Shown: in pieces, positions 36,003-47,944 of the stretch
Numbering within the stretch: the stretch's first letter is position 1
How the letters are laid out: each line of letters opens with the position of its first letter
Source: Limonium bicolor
Lineage: Eukaryota > Streptophyta > Magnoliopsida > Caryophyllales > Plumbaginaceae
DNA: 64,000 nucleotides
Reading direction: 5' to 3'
NCBI GenBank assembly: GCA_023374045.1
Contig: CM041781.1
Span: 144,638,982-144,702,981, forward strand
Program-made: the position numbers and the translations under genes
The notes under the pieces: model-generated
Database searches by the model: none
Told to the model about the DNA's origin: nothing
Seen by the model: only the letters and a program-made list of their open reading frames with translations

Positions 36003-37336
36003 TCACTGCGGTGTCTGTGGTGGCTGCTGCAGTCCCTGGCCTATCTGAGCGAGGAGATGCTGTATGAGCTAAGTCGTCCGATCCTGCTGCTCATTCGTCC
36101 GTGCAAGCTGCTGAGCTGTCTGTGCCTGCAAATCCTCACTCTGGTCTAAGCGCTCAGTCATATGTGTCCAGGCCTCGCGGAGCGCAGCTGCTCAGTCAGA
36201 ATCCTCTGCTACGTCTGCTTAAAACTCTCAAACCGCTGCTGCATCTGAGGGAAGGCCTGAAGCTGAGTCTGTAGCTCTGAAGGGATAGGAGGTATCGGAA
36301 CAGGAGCTGGAGCCTGCATCGTGGTGATCGTCGGCTCGTAGGGCTCAGCTCCCTGTGCTGTGGAGGGTGGCTCGGGATTAGATGAAGGTGTGGCTCCTAT
36401 AGTAGGCCCTGCTGCAGTGGAGGATCCAGTGGAAGACTGGCCAGTGCGACCTCTGAACCAGGTACCGTCATCTAAGCGCATGAAGCCCCAGCGCCTCATA
36501 GTATGCAACGTGACTGGGCGCTCTCCCGTCCGGAGCTCTAATCCATGTGTGACTCCCTCTGGAAGGACAGAGCAAAGGTGGTGCTGAATGAAGAAGGGAA
36601 AAATAGGCGTGATCTTCTTCTTCTTCGTCCGCAGATAGTACACCACCTTATGTAGCTGGCTAAACATGATGTGTGGAATAGAGACGCACTGAGCGGGTGG
36701 AGATGGCGAGAGGAAGTAGTCCAATAAAGCGCAATCCTCATCAGAAGCATCGATCGTGGCATGGGGCCGGATCTGATGACTAAGGATCTCTAAGAGTAGT
36801 CTCTGTAGCAAGGTGGGGAAACTCGTGAAAGAGAGGACATCCTTGTCCTCCTCCCCTCTACGTCGGGTTATCAGACCTACATCCTGGAGCCACCTCGTCT
36901 TTGATCTGCGCAGGTGATCCTCTATAAATCCTCTGATAAGGTCTGGGCTATCCGGAGCCTGCAGTATAGTACAGAAGGACTCTGGTGTGATCTCGACAGG
37001 GAGATGGCAGATGAAAGAAGTAATGCTCTGGTTGCCCGTCTAGGCATTCGCATAGAACTCTCTGACCATGGCTGGAATGAAGAGTCCCTTACCCATCTTT
37101 AGGACCCGTGAAAGTCCAAAACTAGAAAACAGGGTGTCCACCCCTGTCACCTCGATCACTTCAGGCGCTATTCGCCTCTCCATCACAAAATCCTTACCCT
37201 GATCATACCAGGCACGAGCCTCCGCAGAAATAAAACCATCATCCCAAAGAGTCGGCTGGGGAGGAGGTGCAGAAGAGGACGCACCGGGGCAATTGCCCCT
37301 AGTAGCACCAGAGTGTCCACCACGAGTGCGAACCAT
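36003..37336 (-). pseudogene. Putative plant transposon protein (Transposase_32-like), broken
   Basis: Starts ATG at 37336 (MVRTRGGHSG) and runs minus to TGA at 36003. Parts: basic/Gly start; a domain with AWYDQGKDFVMERRI, EVIEVTGVDTL and REFYANA; a second half with LLEILSHQIRPH, KVVYYLRTKKKK and HTMRRWGFMR; a Pro/Thr-rich linker; and a Gln-rich coiled-coil-like tail. This resembles the protein of unknown function that Pfam names 'putative plant transposon protein', common in non-autonomous gypsy elements. One in-frame TAG at 37037-37039 splits an otherwise open frame to 36209; after that the frame shifts and has another TAG. About 440 residues if read through. The family name is from pattern recognition only. 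Confidence 0.65.
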
Positions 37337-38644
37337 ACTAATAAATTTTGAAATTGAAATGTAAATAAATAATGACAGAAAATTAAATTAATATCAAACA
37401 GAGCACTACGATGCAGTGGCATAACAACTTAGAATTTTATTTACATTTCAATTTCAAATTTTTTTTATATATACACGTCCGGGTCTGGGGGGGCCGGACG
37501 CAGACCCGGACAGAGCGAAGAACCCTAAATCGACAACGCGTTTCCAGATTGTTTCAATTTTACCCCAAATTCACACAAATCCAGCCAGAAACTCGCAAAT
37601 CTCACATAATACTTCATGTTTTCGTATTTCAACAACAAATTAACACCAAAATCCACCTAATAACTACCTAATCTACTTCAAATCGACAGAAACTGAATTA
37701 AAAACGCAAAAAAAAATTGAGCCTGTTTCGAGTTTGGGTTTTTGAATTCGAAATTCGGAGAAAGGAGGAAAGGCGGTGAGGAGGAAAGCGCGGTGGTGCT
37801 GTGTTGGTCGCCGGCGTCGGAGCTGCGGTGCTGGCCTTGGTTGCGTGTCGGTGGTGGTGCTGGTTGTGGCGGGCGGTGTCGCTGAAGGAGGAGGGCGTCG
37901 GGTGTTTAAAAGGTAAAAGAAGAATAAAATTTGGGAGTGCAGAGTTTGATATGGGCGCGTCCGCTCTGTGTCCGCACAAATATGGGTAGACGTCTCTCTC
38001 GCGTCCGTGGTTCTGTCCACACAAATAGGGCCGGACGTCTCTAATTGTGACAATTCCATCCGCGGTTTAGTCGTGCCCGCTTTTCTTGCGTCCGGCCTTT
38101 TAAGGTAGGACGTGAGTTCCGTTTTTATTATTTTTTTATTTGATTCGATTTTATAAATTTAGACAAATTAATTATTTAAGCACACATGAAATATAATAAT
38201 AAATGGTAATCTGAAATTAAATAAACTTTAAGAGAAATAGAAATAAATGTAGTTAAATGAAAATAGTAACATAAAATAAAGAAAAAGTATAGAATTAAAT
38301 TGCTGGAATTTAAATGACAGTGGAAATTTAAATGACTGGAAAATAAATAGCAAAATTGAAATGACTGAAATTTAAAGGACAATGGAAATTTAAATGACTG
38401 GAAAATAAATAGCTGAATTTAAATGACAATAAAATAAAGAGCTGAATTTAAATGACAGAAATTAAATGTCAGAAATTAGATGTCAGAAATTAGATGTCAG
38501 AAATTAGATGTCAGAAATTAGATGTCAGAAATTAGATGTTAGAAATTAAATGTTTGAAATTAAACAAACAACAAAATAATATAGACAAAATATTATATTA
38601 TAGCAAGTGAATTATCCGGGGCTTAGGGACTAGAATAAATCAAG
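37337..38644 (-). other. Tat-like element, 5' leader
   Basis: No gene. Holds a CpG-rich block (about 37478-38120: GTCCGGGTCTGG, GGCCGGACG, GCGTCCGTGG) resembling the LTR palindrome cluster, then AT-rich tandem repeats (38300-38560). Confidence 0.65.
38300..38560 (+). repeat. Two short tandem repeat types
   Basis: About 38300-38460: degenerate GAAATTTAAATGACTGGAAA / ATAAATAGC units. About 38460-38545: six or more copies of the 14-mer TCAGAAATTAGATG. Confidence 0.85.
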
Positions 38645-38661
38645 TCCCCGCAACGGCGCCA
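38645..38661 (-). promoter_or_regulatory. Primer-binding site (tRNA-Asp type) of the Tat-like element
   Basis: Minus strand TGGCGCCGTTGCGGGGA, two bases after the LTR end. The usual tRNA-Asp complement has one more C. Confidence 0.8.
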
Positions 38662-38663
38662 AT

Positions 38664-40205
38664 TGCAAACTGTAGATTGACCATAAAAAAGCTAAGAAAT
38701 AATCCTAGAAAATAATAAATCAAAAAGACAGTCGGGTTGCAAAATCCCGGTCGGTGTAGTAAGTAGAGGTTGTGAGACCAGGTATCGAACCGTGGGACTA
38801 TGTGAAAAATAATCTAATCCTGCAAAGGTAATAATTATGGGGGTTTTGTTTTTAACAAATTTAAAAAATAAAAATTAAGCAGAAAAAGTGACAGATAAAA
38901 GTTTAATTAAGAGAAAGATAATAAAGCGGGGACTCTGGGTTCATGTTATACTCGTCTGATTAATTATGGCTAATCTAACCGGTGATTAAGAAATAACTTG
39001 GCAAATTCTTTTAGAGTCTTAAGGATAAATCCTAGAACCTGAAGACCACGTTTACCAGAAACATTCAAGGTCTGATATGGACTCAAGCAAAACACATGTA
39101 AACGGCTAAATAAAAAGAAAATTATATTTGCATCTGAAATACTAGACCTCCTCAATCCGATTCAGTTTTGACAGACATAACAATTAATACGAACCTATCT
39201 GTTTATCATGGATCTGATCAAAATAGATTTCGTAAAGCAATTCACTAAACTCATGAAATTTATTAAAAAGCGATAGCATAACATTAATTGTATCAAAGTA
39301 TAATTAACTTAAAACCAGTAGTATATATTGCATAATTAATACAAACTTATAATAACCATTCCCAGAGTATAAATATTATAGCCTAGCATATTAAATAGAT
39401 AAACAAAAATATGCGTCGTACAAATTATCTATAGTCGACTCCTGGATTTGTTCTGCTATTTGTATACGTCAGACTAGAGGTGGATATGGTGGAATGAAAA
39501 GAAAACAAAATGGAGAAGACGGGAGAAAAGAAATGGGATGGACGTGTGGTTTGTGGTGTATAGATAATGATAAATGATGGTCCATCCTCATTAGGAGAGC
39601 AGTAATGGGTTTATATAGCAGAGGAAATGGGGTAAAAAGGAAGGGGGTCTCGGTGTGAAAAGATAAAATATATTTATCTTTTCACACAATGTCGATCAGC
39701 CCTGATTGCTGTAAAAAACGTTGTGTCCGAACCAGTGTCCGGACCAGTGGTTCGGACGATAATTATTTTGCTTCTAAAATACGGTGCCGACATGCGTCCG
39801 TGTCTAGCGTTTGTGTTTTTGTCCCCGGACGTGACTAGGGACACGGGGTTACGTCCGCCCAAATATCCACGGACGTGACTAATAAAGTGGCGCGCTGTTC
39901 TCTTGTGGTGTCCGCGGTTCCGTCCGCCCAAATATCCACGGACGTCTCTAATCCTGTCCGCCCAAATATCCACGGACGTGACACAGTAGTAAGGCTAGCG
40001 CGTGCATGTCGTGTGACTCATTTTAATCCCTGTTTGATATATCCATTTATTGGGCCTTTTTCCTACATTTAACACATATAATACATCAGTTTATATCAAA
40101 ACATAATTATAGGAAAAACGCAACATAAGTGAGAAACATTACTTAAAATGCTGCAAATTATAAGGTGATTACACCTTAGTAAGTCTATATGTTTCGCACT
40201 TATCA
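38664..40205 (-). repeat. Tat-like element, LTR at its 5' end
   Basis: Partner of 33037-34540, with a third CGTCCGCCCAAATATCCACG unit in its cluster (39722-39985). Differences between the two are largely one-base indels. Confidence 0.9.
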
Positions 40206-40628
40206 GTGGGCGACCGGGTATTTCTACGAGTATCACTGATGAAGGGTGTATTCAGATTTGGGCAGAAGGGCAAATTGAGCCCGAAGTTTGTTGGTCCTTA
40301 TGAGATTACGGATTGGGTGGGCCCAGTCGCTTATAGGTTGGATTTACCTGCTGATCTGGGTAAAGTGCATGATGTTTTTCATGTTTCACAGCCAAAGAAA
40401 TACATGCACCACCCCTCCCATGTGTTAGTGCCTAAGAGGTTGACGTTAGAACCGAATATGAGATCCGTGGAGATTCCTCATAGGATCTTGGATAGTAAGA
40501 CTAGGGACACTCGCCATAAGTCAGTGCGACTAGTGAAGGTTCTCTAGTCTAACCAGGATGTCGAAGAGGCCACGTGGGAATTAGAAGATAAGATGAGATC
40601 GAAGTACCCTTCGTTATTTACTGACTAG
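40206..40628 (+). pseudogene. pol: pol C-terminus of the AlkB element (integrase tail and chromodomain-like end)
   Basis: Continues the integrase interrupted at 33036: VGDRVFLRVS, then [31 protein letters not shown], then an in-frame TAG (40545-40547, a likely TGG in the family's VLW position) and VEEATWELEDKM...YPSLF, ending TAG at 40626-40628. The GPY/F-type module followed by an EATWE end is typical of Tekay/Del chromoviruses. Confidence 0.9.
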
Positions 40629-40936
40629 ATTGTCTATATAGGGTGGGGCATACCCCTTTTTAAAGGGGGTAGAGCATCCTCGCTTTGAGTTAGTAAACGA
40701 ACATGTTAGTCATTTTGTTTGGTTGGTGTAAGATGTGGTTTTATGTAAGTTGTTACACTTGTGGTAAGTTTAAGATATGTGTCATACTTTTGTATGTTAT
40801 GGTGGCAGACCTTTGAGTCTTGTGATGTGTAAATGTGAATATAAGATATGATGTTAAAATTAAGTAAATTGAGTATCGGGAATGATTAAGTACATATGTG
40901 AACTTTGGGGGCAAAGTTCTTTTAAGGGGGGTAGAT
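40629..40936 (+). promoter_or_regulatory. 3' untranslated part with two polypurine tracts
   Basis: An internal tract TTTTAAAGGGGGTAGA (about 40658-40673) follows the short GGGT...ACCC hairpin. The terminal one (40920-40935) follows a perfect hairpin GAACTTTG, loop GGGG, CAAAGTTC (40900-40919) and abuts the 3' LTR. Confidence 0.75.
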
Positions 40937-43900
40937 TGAAATACCACAAACCTATATATGGTGTTTAGATGATAAAATAAGATCTAGGAAGGCTAAATAA
41001 TGCCTTAGAACATTAGGAAACAATTTAAACCAAAGAAAACACAAGGAAACACCATAAGAGCAATTTAGGCAAAAATGTGCTCTAAGCATGGAGTAACTTG
41101 GGTTAGCACCCAAATATCATTCTTAGACCTTAGTAACATCCTAATGGTCATGTTAAATCAATTACCAAAGAAAACCAAGCTCAAAAACAAGTTAAAACAC
41201 AAATTGTGCTTTAAGGACTCTTAAAGCACATTTTTGAAAAATTGTCTTAGAAAGGGGTTTTAAGTGGCTAAATGCCCATGATTAGTCCTTAATCAACTTG
41301 TGTACTACTTAGTATCCCATTAGGAAGTCTAAATCAAAGGGAAATAAAAAATTTCACAAATATGTGCACTAGTTTGTGAATAGTAACCAAATAGTGTCTA
41401 GTTTAGTCTTTAGTCAACTAAGTTTAATTAAATGGTCAAACAAGACCATGACCAGCCTTAATTATAAGGGGGCCAGTGAGTCACCGCATGGATAAGTAAG
41501 TTAGTAAAATAAGAGGGGAAAAGTAACAAGTTATTATTTACTTTTGAAACAAATATCTCATTTATGCTACCTCTCTCCTCCTTTCTTCATTCTCTCTTCT
41601 TCCTCACCGATTTCTTCTGCTCTCTTTCTTCTTCATTCACGTAGAAGACAGCTCCATGCTAGCTCCACCTTCACTTGCTTGCCAAACATTCATCTTAGCT
41701 CCGAAATCAAAACCAAGCACATATTCCTCTTAGTTAGCTCAAGCTCTTTTCCTATCCTTTCAAATCTCCAAGAGCTTCATTTCGTGCCAAGCCAAACCGC
41801 CATTATAGGAGGAAACACAAGCTTGAGGAGTCCATTAGCTTCTCCATTCTATTAAGGTAAAGAATATGTAAGAAAAACTAGGTTTCCACCACTCCTTCAC
41901 ATGTCCGAAAAATTCTAACTCATGGGGCTTCATTTTTATGCCTTGTTCCAGCTTGTTTTCTATTCTCCAAGGGCTAGAGGAGGTCCTTATTGATTCATAT
42001 CCAAGCCTACCTTAAGACTTCAAGGTAAAATACTTATTTAAATACCTTAAAAGACATTTTTTAACCTAGGGTTTGCTCTTTAAGGTTAGTGTATTGTCTA
42101 GCACTCATTAGAGTCATTGGATATTGATTAGAACATTGGCAAGGAGAATTTGGTTTGTGACCGAGATTGTGCAAGGAAAAGCCTAAGTAAGGAAGTTGGT
42201 GAAGCTTGTAAAAGAACAAGGTAAATTGCTTACCTTAAGGTGTTTTATTGTTTAAGGGAATGGGACCTAGATATATGATAATCTTAGCTTAGAGTTTACA
42301 TTAGAAAAGGGATATATATAACCTAGGAGCAACAATGATTATATTTGAGAACTTGTGATTAAAGAGCAAATAGGAAATGAGATAGTTAGACAATAAAAAG
42401 GTGAATTATAAGAGCATTTATATTTCAATGGGAGCCTTGTTGGGTGTATTTGCAGGTCGAAGGCTAATATATGTGGAAATTCAGTGGTTAAGCTTTATGT
42501 CATTTAAGGGCCCAAGTGCCCAGCATTTTAAGTTTATGCACTATATGATGATGTGGTGTAGTCTTGGTGTAGTTGAGTGTTAAGAAAGTGTGGAAGGAAT
42601 TTGGGTGTTCAAGGTTGTTAAATGGTAAAAACCAAGTGGTTGGATGTAGAAATATGCTAGGGAAGCCATCTCAAAATTTGGTGAGAAAACAAGGAGTTTA
42701 AGGTGTATAAATGAAGTTTGATTACCTAGAAGGTACTAGGAGTTCGTAGGGCTATAATTGGTGAAAGAATGTGAACTAGTGTGTTCTTGGGTGTTTAAAG
42801 GACTTAGGAGATGTCTTGAAGGAATTAGAATTCAAATGAGTGAGTTTGGTGCTCTAGGGATATAGTGGGAGTGTGAATAAGTCTTGTGTAAGTTTTAGTA
42901 AACAAAGGATGAATAATGTCTAGTGAGAATCTAAGTGTAAGCTTGAGGAAAATAGAAGGAGTTTGTGTAAGGGAGGTGCTGTGGAACAATAATGCTTAGG
43001 AGTGGTGGTAAGGTTTGTGAGGTAATATTTTGGTTAGTTTGAGTTGTAGGTATGATATACCACTTAGAAAACTTAAGGAAAATATTACAAGTGTAAAGAG
43101 ATTATGTGAGAAATTGGGTTATGAGGTTAGGGAAGGAATTAGGAAAGTTTAAGATGTTATTTTGGTATTAGAATATGCCTAAGATCATGTGTAAAGTTCG
43201 GGTGATTTATGAATGAAGAGAACAAGTGCAAATACACTTAGAAAAATAAAAAGGGCAAAAATCTGAAGGTTGTTCGTGACATAAGTCCAGAGTAAAGTCC
43301 CGTACCACACTAAAATAAGGGCCGAGAGTTGCTTCAGCACTATGGTCCGGGACTTGAGTCTAGTATTAAGTCCTGGACCACCCCATTAAATCTATCCAAG
43401 AGTTAGGCAAAGGCATGGTCCAGGACTTAAGGTCAGTACAAGGACCCGGACCACTGCCAAAAATGACCCGAGAGTTACAACATGAGTTGGTCCGGGACCT
43501 AAGGTAAGGACCAAGTCCCGGACCACTCTAAAAATGGTGTTTAAGCTTGTAAAATGTTAGGAAATGATGGGGAATGTTAGGTATTAATGTTGTAATGTTA
43601 TTTAGGACATGTTTGGAGGGTGTAATGGCTACTTAGGGGATGAAAAATATAATAGATAATGAGGAAACGAAGCACTTAAGAATTTAAGTTAAAACCATAA
43701 GGACTTAGTGGATAACAATGGGTAAATATTGGTGTTTTGGAAGGTTTAGTGAATTATGTTATGTTGAGCTAAATAATAACCTAGAACTGAATGAATGTTT
43801 TAGGACTTGTGAATTGGGACTTGGAAGGAGATAAATAGAACAATCGCCGACGGTGAACGGTACAGTCTTTTTTGTGACCTGCTTGCTAACGACGTGTCCC

Positions 43901-44256
43901 TCGGCTTGTGTGCTATCTGCTTATTTGTTATAACTAAGACAAGGTAACGCATGCAACCAGTTTTTATTGTTCTCATTGTGAATGCATTTTCTTTACACTA
44001 ACCCACGAGACTTGAGATGAGCTACTAACTAAGCTTAGTACATATTGAGTTAAGGTAAGGAATTATATAATGGTACCTGTTGGTTAATACCCGTTAAGGT
44101 TTAACTAACTCATGGTTTGTAAGATTTTCACTAATTGGAACTTAAGGGGGGAGTGAGGAACCCGGGACAGACTCCGGTCATGCATGCTAAGGAAAGGGGT
44201 CGGTATCTGAATCAGATCCGACTTCCGCTTAATGGAGTTAATATCTCATTGGCTAG
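40937..44256 (+). repeat. 3' LTR of the AlkB element, first piece
   Basis: Starts TGAAATACCACAAACC. Contains the intact sites of the CACTA (41894) and solo LTR (about 42150) insertions in its 5' partner, a CT-rich tract (41565-41640), AAGGTAAA donor-like sites, and the palindrome cluster at 43270-43530. Cut at GCTAG (44252-44256) by the RT-less element. Confidence 0.9.
43270..43530 (+). repeat. Inverted-repeat cluster in AlkB element 3' LTR
   Basis: About four GGTCCGGGACTTGAGTC / GTCCCGGACCAC units; one more unit than the 5' copy at 25773-25973. Confidence 0.85.
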
Positions 44257-46474
44257 TGTTATAACCCGTGTAATTGCAACATTAAATTATGTCCGGTTTA
44301 TATAATGATCTAAGATGGATTACATTATTTTTGTCAGTTGGGACGTCGGTGGTATTGTTTTAATAGAAGAGGGTAAGGAAGTCCATCCATTAAAAACAAT
44401 TAAGGTAATTGTTTTATTAAGTAGATAAGTAAAGGAATTATATATTTATTTCCTTTCTTATTCCTAAACCTATCTACATCACGTCAGATTAGTCGTGAAG
44501 AACATCTGAGTGGCAGTTCTCTTCTTCCCCTCTCTTTCTCTTGCTCTCAACTTCTTCCTCTGTTGAAGACTGTGGATGCTACTGTTGCTATCAGATAGAA
44601 TATCTTCGTTGCTGTATTTCTCCTTCCGTTATCAGGTTTGTATTACAAGAATTTGGGACTTCGTTTGTGGTTTTCTTCTCTCGCAGTTTTCTGATTTTCA
44701 AGCCTTTGTGTATGATTAAATCAGAGGGCTTCGCTGCTGTTGGATTGTGGTCTGCGTGATCTGCAGAACGGGTTCAGATTTGTAGGATTCTGCACTCTCG
44801 TTTTAAGGTTTATGTTGTAGTTTTTGGATTTCGATATTCTAGGTTTTCCGTTCTAGTTGCTGATTGTGGAATTGTCGACTTGTGGAGATCAGAAACTGTT
44901 GCGTGTATCTGCTGGTGGATTATTCGGGGCTGCTGTGGACTCTTCAGATCGTTGGATTAATTGCTGATAATTGAGGAAGGTGGTTGCTTGATTCGGTTTG
45001 GAAGTTGAGCTATGGGGTATTGCAAGGATTGTTCTCTGATTTTGTGTGTGTTTCTATTTGCGTTAATTACGTTCTTGGAATGGCTAAAACCGCATGGTCT
45101 TCTGTATTTATGACTGATTTGATGTGTGTTATGAATTGGCGATTCGTGGTGTCGAATTGCGTTTTTTTTCTGCTCTGTTCGTCTTCTGAAATCTGCAGTT
45201 TTCGCACTGTCCGAACTTCCGTCCGAGCTTTGAAGTTCGGACAGTGTGTTTTGCCCTTCTGGTTTTCAAAGTTCGGGGTATGTCCGAACATCGGTCCGAG
45301 CTTCGATGTTCGGACACTCCCCTGGGTTCTCCTCTGATTTATGTTCGACCTGTGTCCGAACTTCGATGTCCGGAACAAGGTCGGACCTTCTGCGTAACTC
45401 TTTCGTAAAACCCGTCCGAACATCAGTCCGAACTTAGATGTTCGGACACTCTGAAATTTCCTGCCTGATTTCAAATCGACTTCTGTCCGAACATTGATGT
45501 CCGGACACAAGTTCGGACATTTGACTATTCTAGTTTCTGAGTCTCGACTTGCGTCCGAACTTCGACGTCCGGACACAAGGTCGGACACTGCTCTGTTTTC
45601 TGCATAACTTCTCCGTCTGAACTCCAATTTGAGTGCCATTTGTGGCGTTGGACTCCTATAAGTCTCTACTACTGTGTTATAAGTGTTTTGGCATGTTTTC
45701 ATGCAAGGTTGCTTCTATTTTTGCAAACCTTCTGTTTTGGGACACTTTACTCTGTTTCTGAACCGTGAATGGCTGGGTCGAGCTATTCCGTGGTATACCA
45801 TGTAGACGTCGTTCTGAGTGTGGGTCATTCCCTTTCTGTTCTATGGGGTTGACGAACCCTTTGGCTCTTTCGAGTCATTTTTGTGTTGCCGAGAGACCTG
45901 TTATGGTCTATGGGTCTTCGACCCTTCTGAGTGTGTGCATTGTACTGTGTCCCTATCTGTTTGTGAACTCTAATTGTTTCTGAATTGGGAACCCTTGTGT
46001 TCTACTATGTTTCTGTTTCTGAAACCTTCAGACTGTTTGGGAATTGTGGATATAATGTTTATCTTCTCCTCCTTCTGATTTCAATCGTTTTGAGCGACCT
46101 TACTGATGACGGTCGCTGCTTACTGGGCATAGTTGTGTGCTCAATCCCCTACTTTTAACATTTTTGCAGATTGATCAGCGAGGGTCATCTTAAGTTTCTG
46201 GAGCTATAGTGTTTAGCTTTTTGTTCGTTTAGACTGTTATTTATGATGATTGTAGCCTACGGGTCTTACACTGTTTTGACTTCTGTTATGACTTGGTTAT
46301 GTATTTGGGAGTTGTGTTAACTTCAGTTGTATTTTGATACTTTGGTTTATACTGTTTATGAAAGCATTGTTTTGGGCCTTGATTCAATTGTTAGCTTTAG
46401 AGCCTTGCGTTAGTAGGTAGTAATACGCGGCGTGTAATGCCCCTCACTCTTAGGCCGTTTTTTGGGGTGTTACA
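44257..46474 (+). repeat. 5' LTR of the RT-less element
   Basis: CT-rich tract near 44518-44565. TTCGGAC/GTCCGAA palindrome cluster at 45199-45590. Acceptor-like ACATTTTTGCAG ending 46169, 305 bp before the LTR end. Confidence 0.92.
45199..45590 (+). repeat. Inverted-repeat cluster in RT-less element 5' LTR
   Basis: Many copies of TGTCCGAACTTCGATG-like arms facing ...GTTCGGACA or GTCCGGACACAAGG. The partner cluster is at 50846-51232. A 211-codon minus-strand open frame over it is a by-product. Confidence 0.85.
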
Positions 46475-46479
46475 TTTAG

Positions 46480-46492
46480 TGGTATCAGATCC
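46480..46492 (+). promoter_or_regulatory. Primer-binding site (initiator tRNA-Met)
   Basis: TGGTATCAGATCC, five bases after the LTR; one mismatch (T for G) to the usual TGGTATCAGAGCC. Confidence 0.8.
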
Positions 46493-46605
46493 AGGTTTGG
46501 CATTCTTTAGGGTCTGTGGCTGTGTTTGCTTGTGTGAGATTCAGTTGTGACTATTGTTTGAAGTCTGAGTCAGCTCTAACAAATTTTGGATTTCTGAATC
46601 TCATA

Positions 46606-47944
46606 ATGCCTCCTCGTAGAACACCAGTGACCCCTCAGGGAGATGTTGCGGATGCAGTGCATCATTTTGTGGCGCAGTTGATGCAGACGATGGCTGCAGT
46701 AGCTGGGGGAGCTGGTGGCGCAGGCCCAGCAGGGGCGAACGTTGTGGGAGGCCGAGTTAGAGCCCTCCAAGAGTTTATGAAGCTGAAGCCGCCTTCCATC
46801 GACGGCTGTGGCAACCCTCAGGAGGCGAGCCACTAGATTACAGAGGTGGAGGATCTGCTGAGAGTGATGAGCTCAGAGGATGACCGGAAGGTCAACTTCA
46901 TCGTTCCTCTTTAAGGGGGAGGCGAAGGAGTGGTGGCGTATGGTGATGGGTAGGCATCCCCAGCCTTGGACCTGGGATCAGTTCTGCTTGGAGTTCAACA
47001 AGCAGTTCTATCCGGATGTCTACAAGGATCAGAAGATTAATGAGTATAACCGGCTGCGTTAGGGGAGAGACATGACGGTTGAGGAGTACGTGCGGAAGTT
47101 TGTGACTCTCTCAAAGTATGCCCCGGAGCCAGATGAGCATAGGAAGGCCCGTAAGTTTGAGAGTGGGCTCAGACCAGACATCAGGTCCGCAGTGACACCC
47201 CTTCGTCACCGGACCTTCAGAGATGTGGCAGATGTCGCTCTACTGGTAGAGGCCGACATCAGGGGCAGACAGGCTGGCAAGGACCACAAGGGGAAGAGGC
47301 GTGCTGGAGAGCCTCGGAAGAAGGAGGTTGCTCATTCTCAGAAGAAGCAGTCCTATGGAGATCGCCGGGGAGCTTCTTCATCTTCGTCAGCTAGGGCGAA
47401 GTGTAGGTCTTGTGGTCACTCCCATTCTGGTAGGGAGTGCTACAAGAAGACTGGTGCCTGCTTTAAGTGCGGGTCGATGGAGCACCGGATTGCTCAGTGC
47501 ACTCAAACATCAGGTAGAGGCTCAGGAGATAGAGGCACCGGTTTAGATTCAGGGGCGAGGTCCGACTAGAAGAAGCCTCAGACTCAGGCCCAGGTTTATG
47601 CAATGGCTGGAGAGCGTGATCGAGCTGGTGATCGCATCATCTCAGGTATCCTCCAGATCCATTCTCAGGACGTGTTTTGTCTGTTTGACTCTGGAGCTAC
47701 GCACTCCTTTATCTACTGTGATTCGTTGGGTAGACTTGAATTGACTACCGTGCCTAATGAAGTAGATTTATGTGTGAGTAGTTCTTTGGGTGGGATTGCT
47801 CCTTGCATTCTTGACTCTGTGTGTAAGGCTTGTCCCATAGTAGTTCGGGACAAGACCTTTTGTGCTGACCTCATCCCAATGCGGATGGCCTGTTTTGATG
47901 TGATCTTGGGCATGGACTGGCTAGCAGAGCTTCCAGGAGATTAA
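46606..47944 (+). pseudogene. gag: gag-protease of the RT-less element
   Basis: Starts ATG 46606 (MPPRRTPVTP). Capsid motifs: FMKLKPPSIDG, FLFKGEAKEWW, FNKQFYPDVYKDQK, MTVEEYVRKFVTLSKYAP, RKFESGLRPDI. Two zinc knuckles: CRSCGHSHSGREC and CFKCGSMEHRIAQC. Protease: CLFDSGATHSFI and VILGMDWLA. Breaks: TAG at 46834-46836, a frameshift near 46900-46910 and TAGs at 47060 and 47567. No intron-like gaps are seen here, unlike gag of the AlkB element. The protease end runs straight into RNase H sequence near 47925. Confidence 0.9.

Larger units (their letters stand above)
33037..40205 (-). mobile_element. Non-autonomous Tat/Ogre-like LTR retrotransposon, minus strand
   Basis: LTRs at 33037-34540 and 38664-40205 (1504 and 1542 bp) begin, on the minus strand, TGATAAGTGCG and end GTTTGCA. 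A perfect 5 bp duplication GTGGG flanks it (33032-33036, 40206-40210). Orientation follows from the primer site TGGCGCCGTTGCGGGGA (minus, 38661-38645, complementary to tRNA-Asp with one base missing) beside the 38664 LTR and a purine-rich AAGTGTGTGGAAGTT beside the 34540 LTR. The only gene is a decayed plant-transposon-protein ORF; there is no protease, RT or integrase, so it must use another element's enzymes. Confidence 0.9.

Noticed and set aside
36360..36587. Plus-strand frame over the Tat-like element gene
   Set aside because: Antisense shadow of the minus-strand plant-transposon-protein pseudogene.
38460..38545. Possible CRISPR-like array of short repeats
   Set aside because: The 14 bp units are head-to-tail without unique spacers, in a plant retrotransposon; simple minisatellite.
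45067..45702. 211-codon minus-strand open frame in the RT-less 5' LTR
   Set aside because: It reads through the palindrome cluster; the repeated SEHRSSD/VRTSKFG phrases come from the repeats, and the 3' LTR copy breaks the frame.
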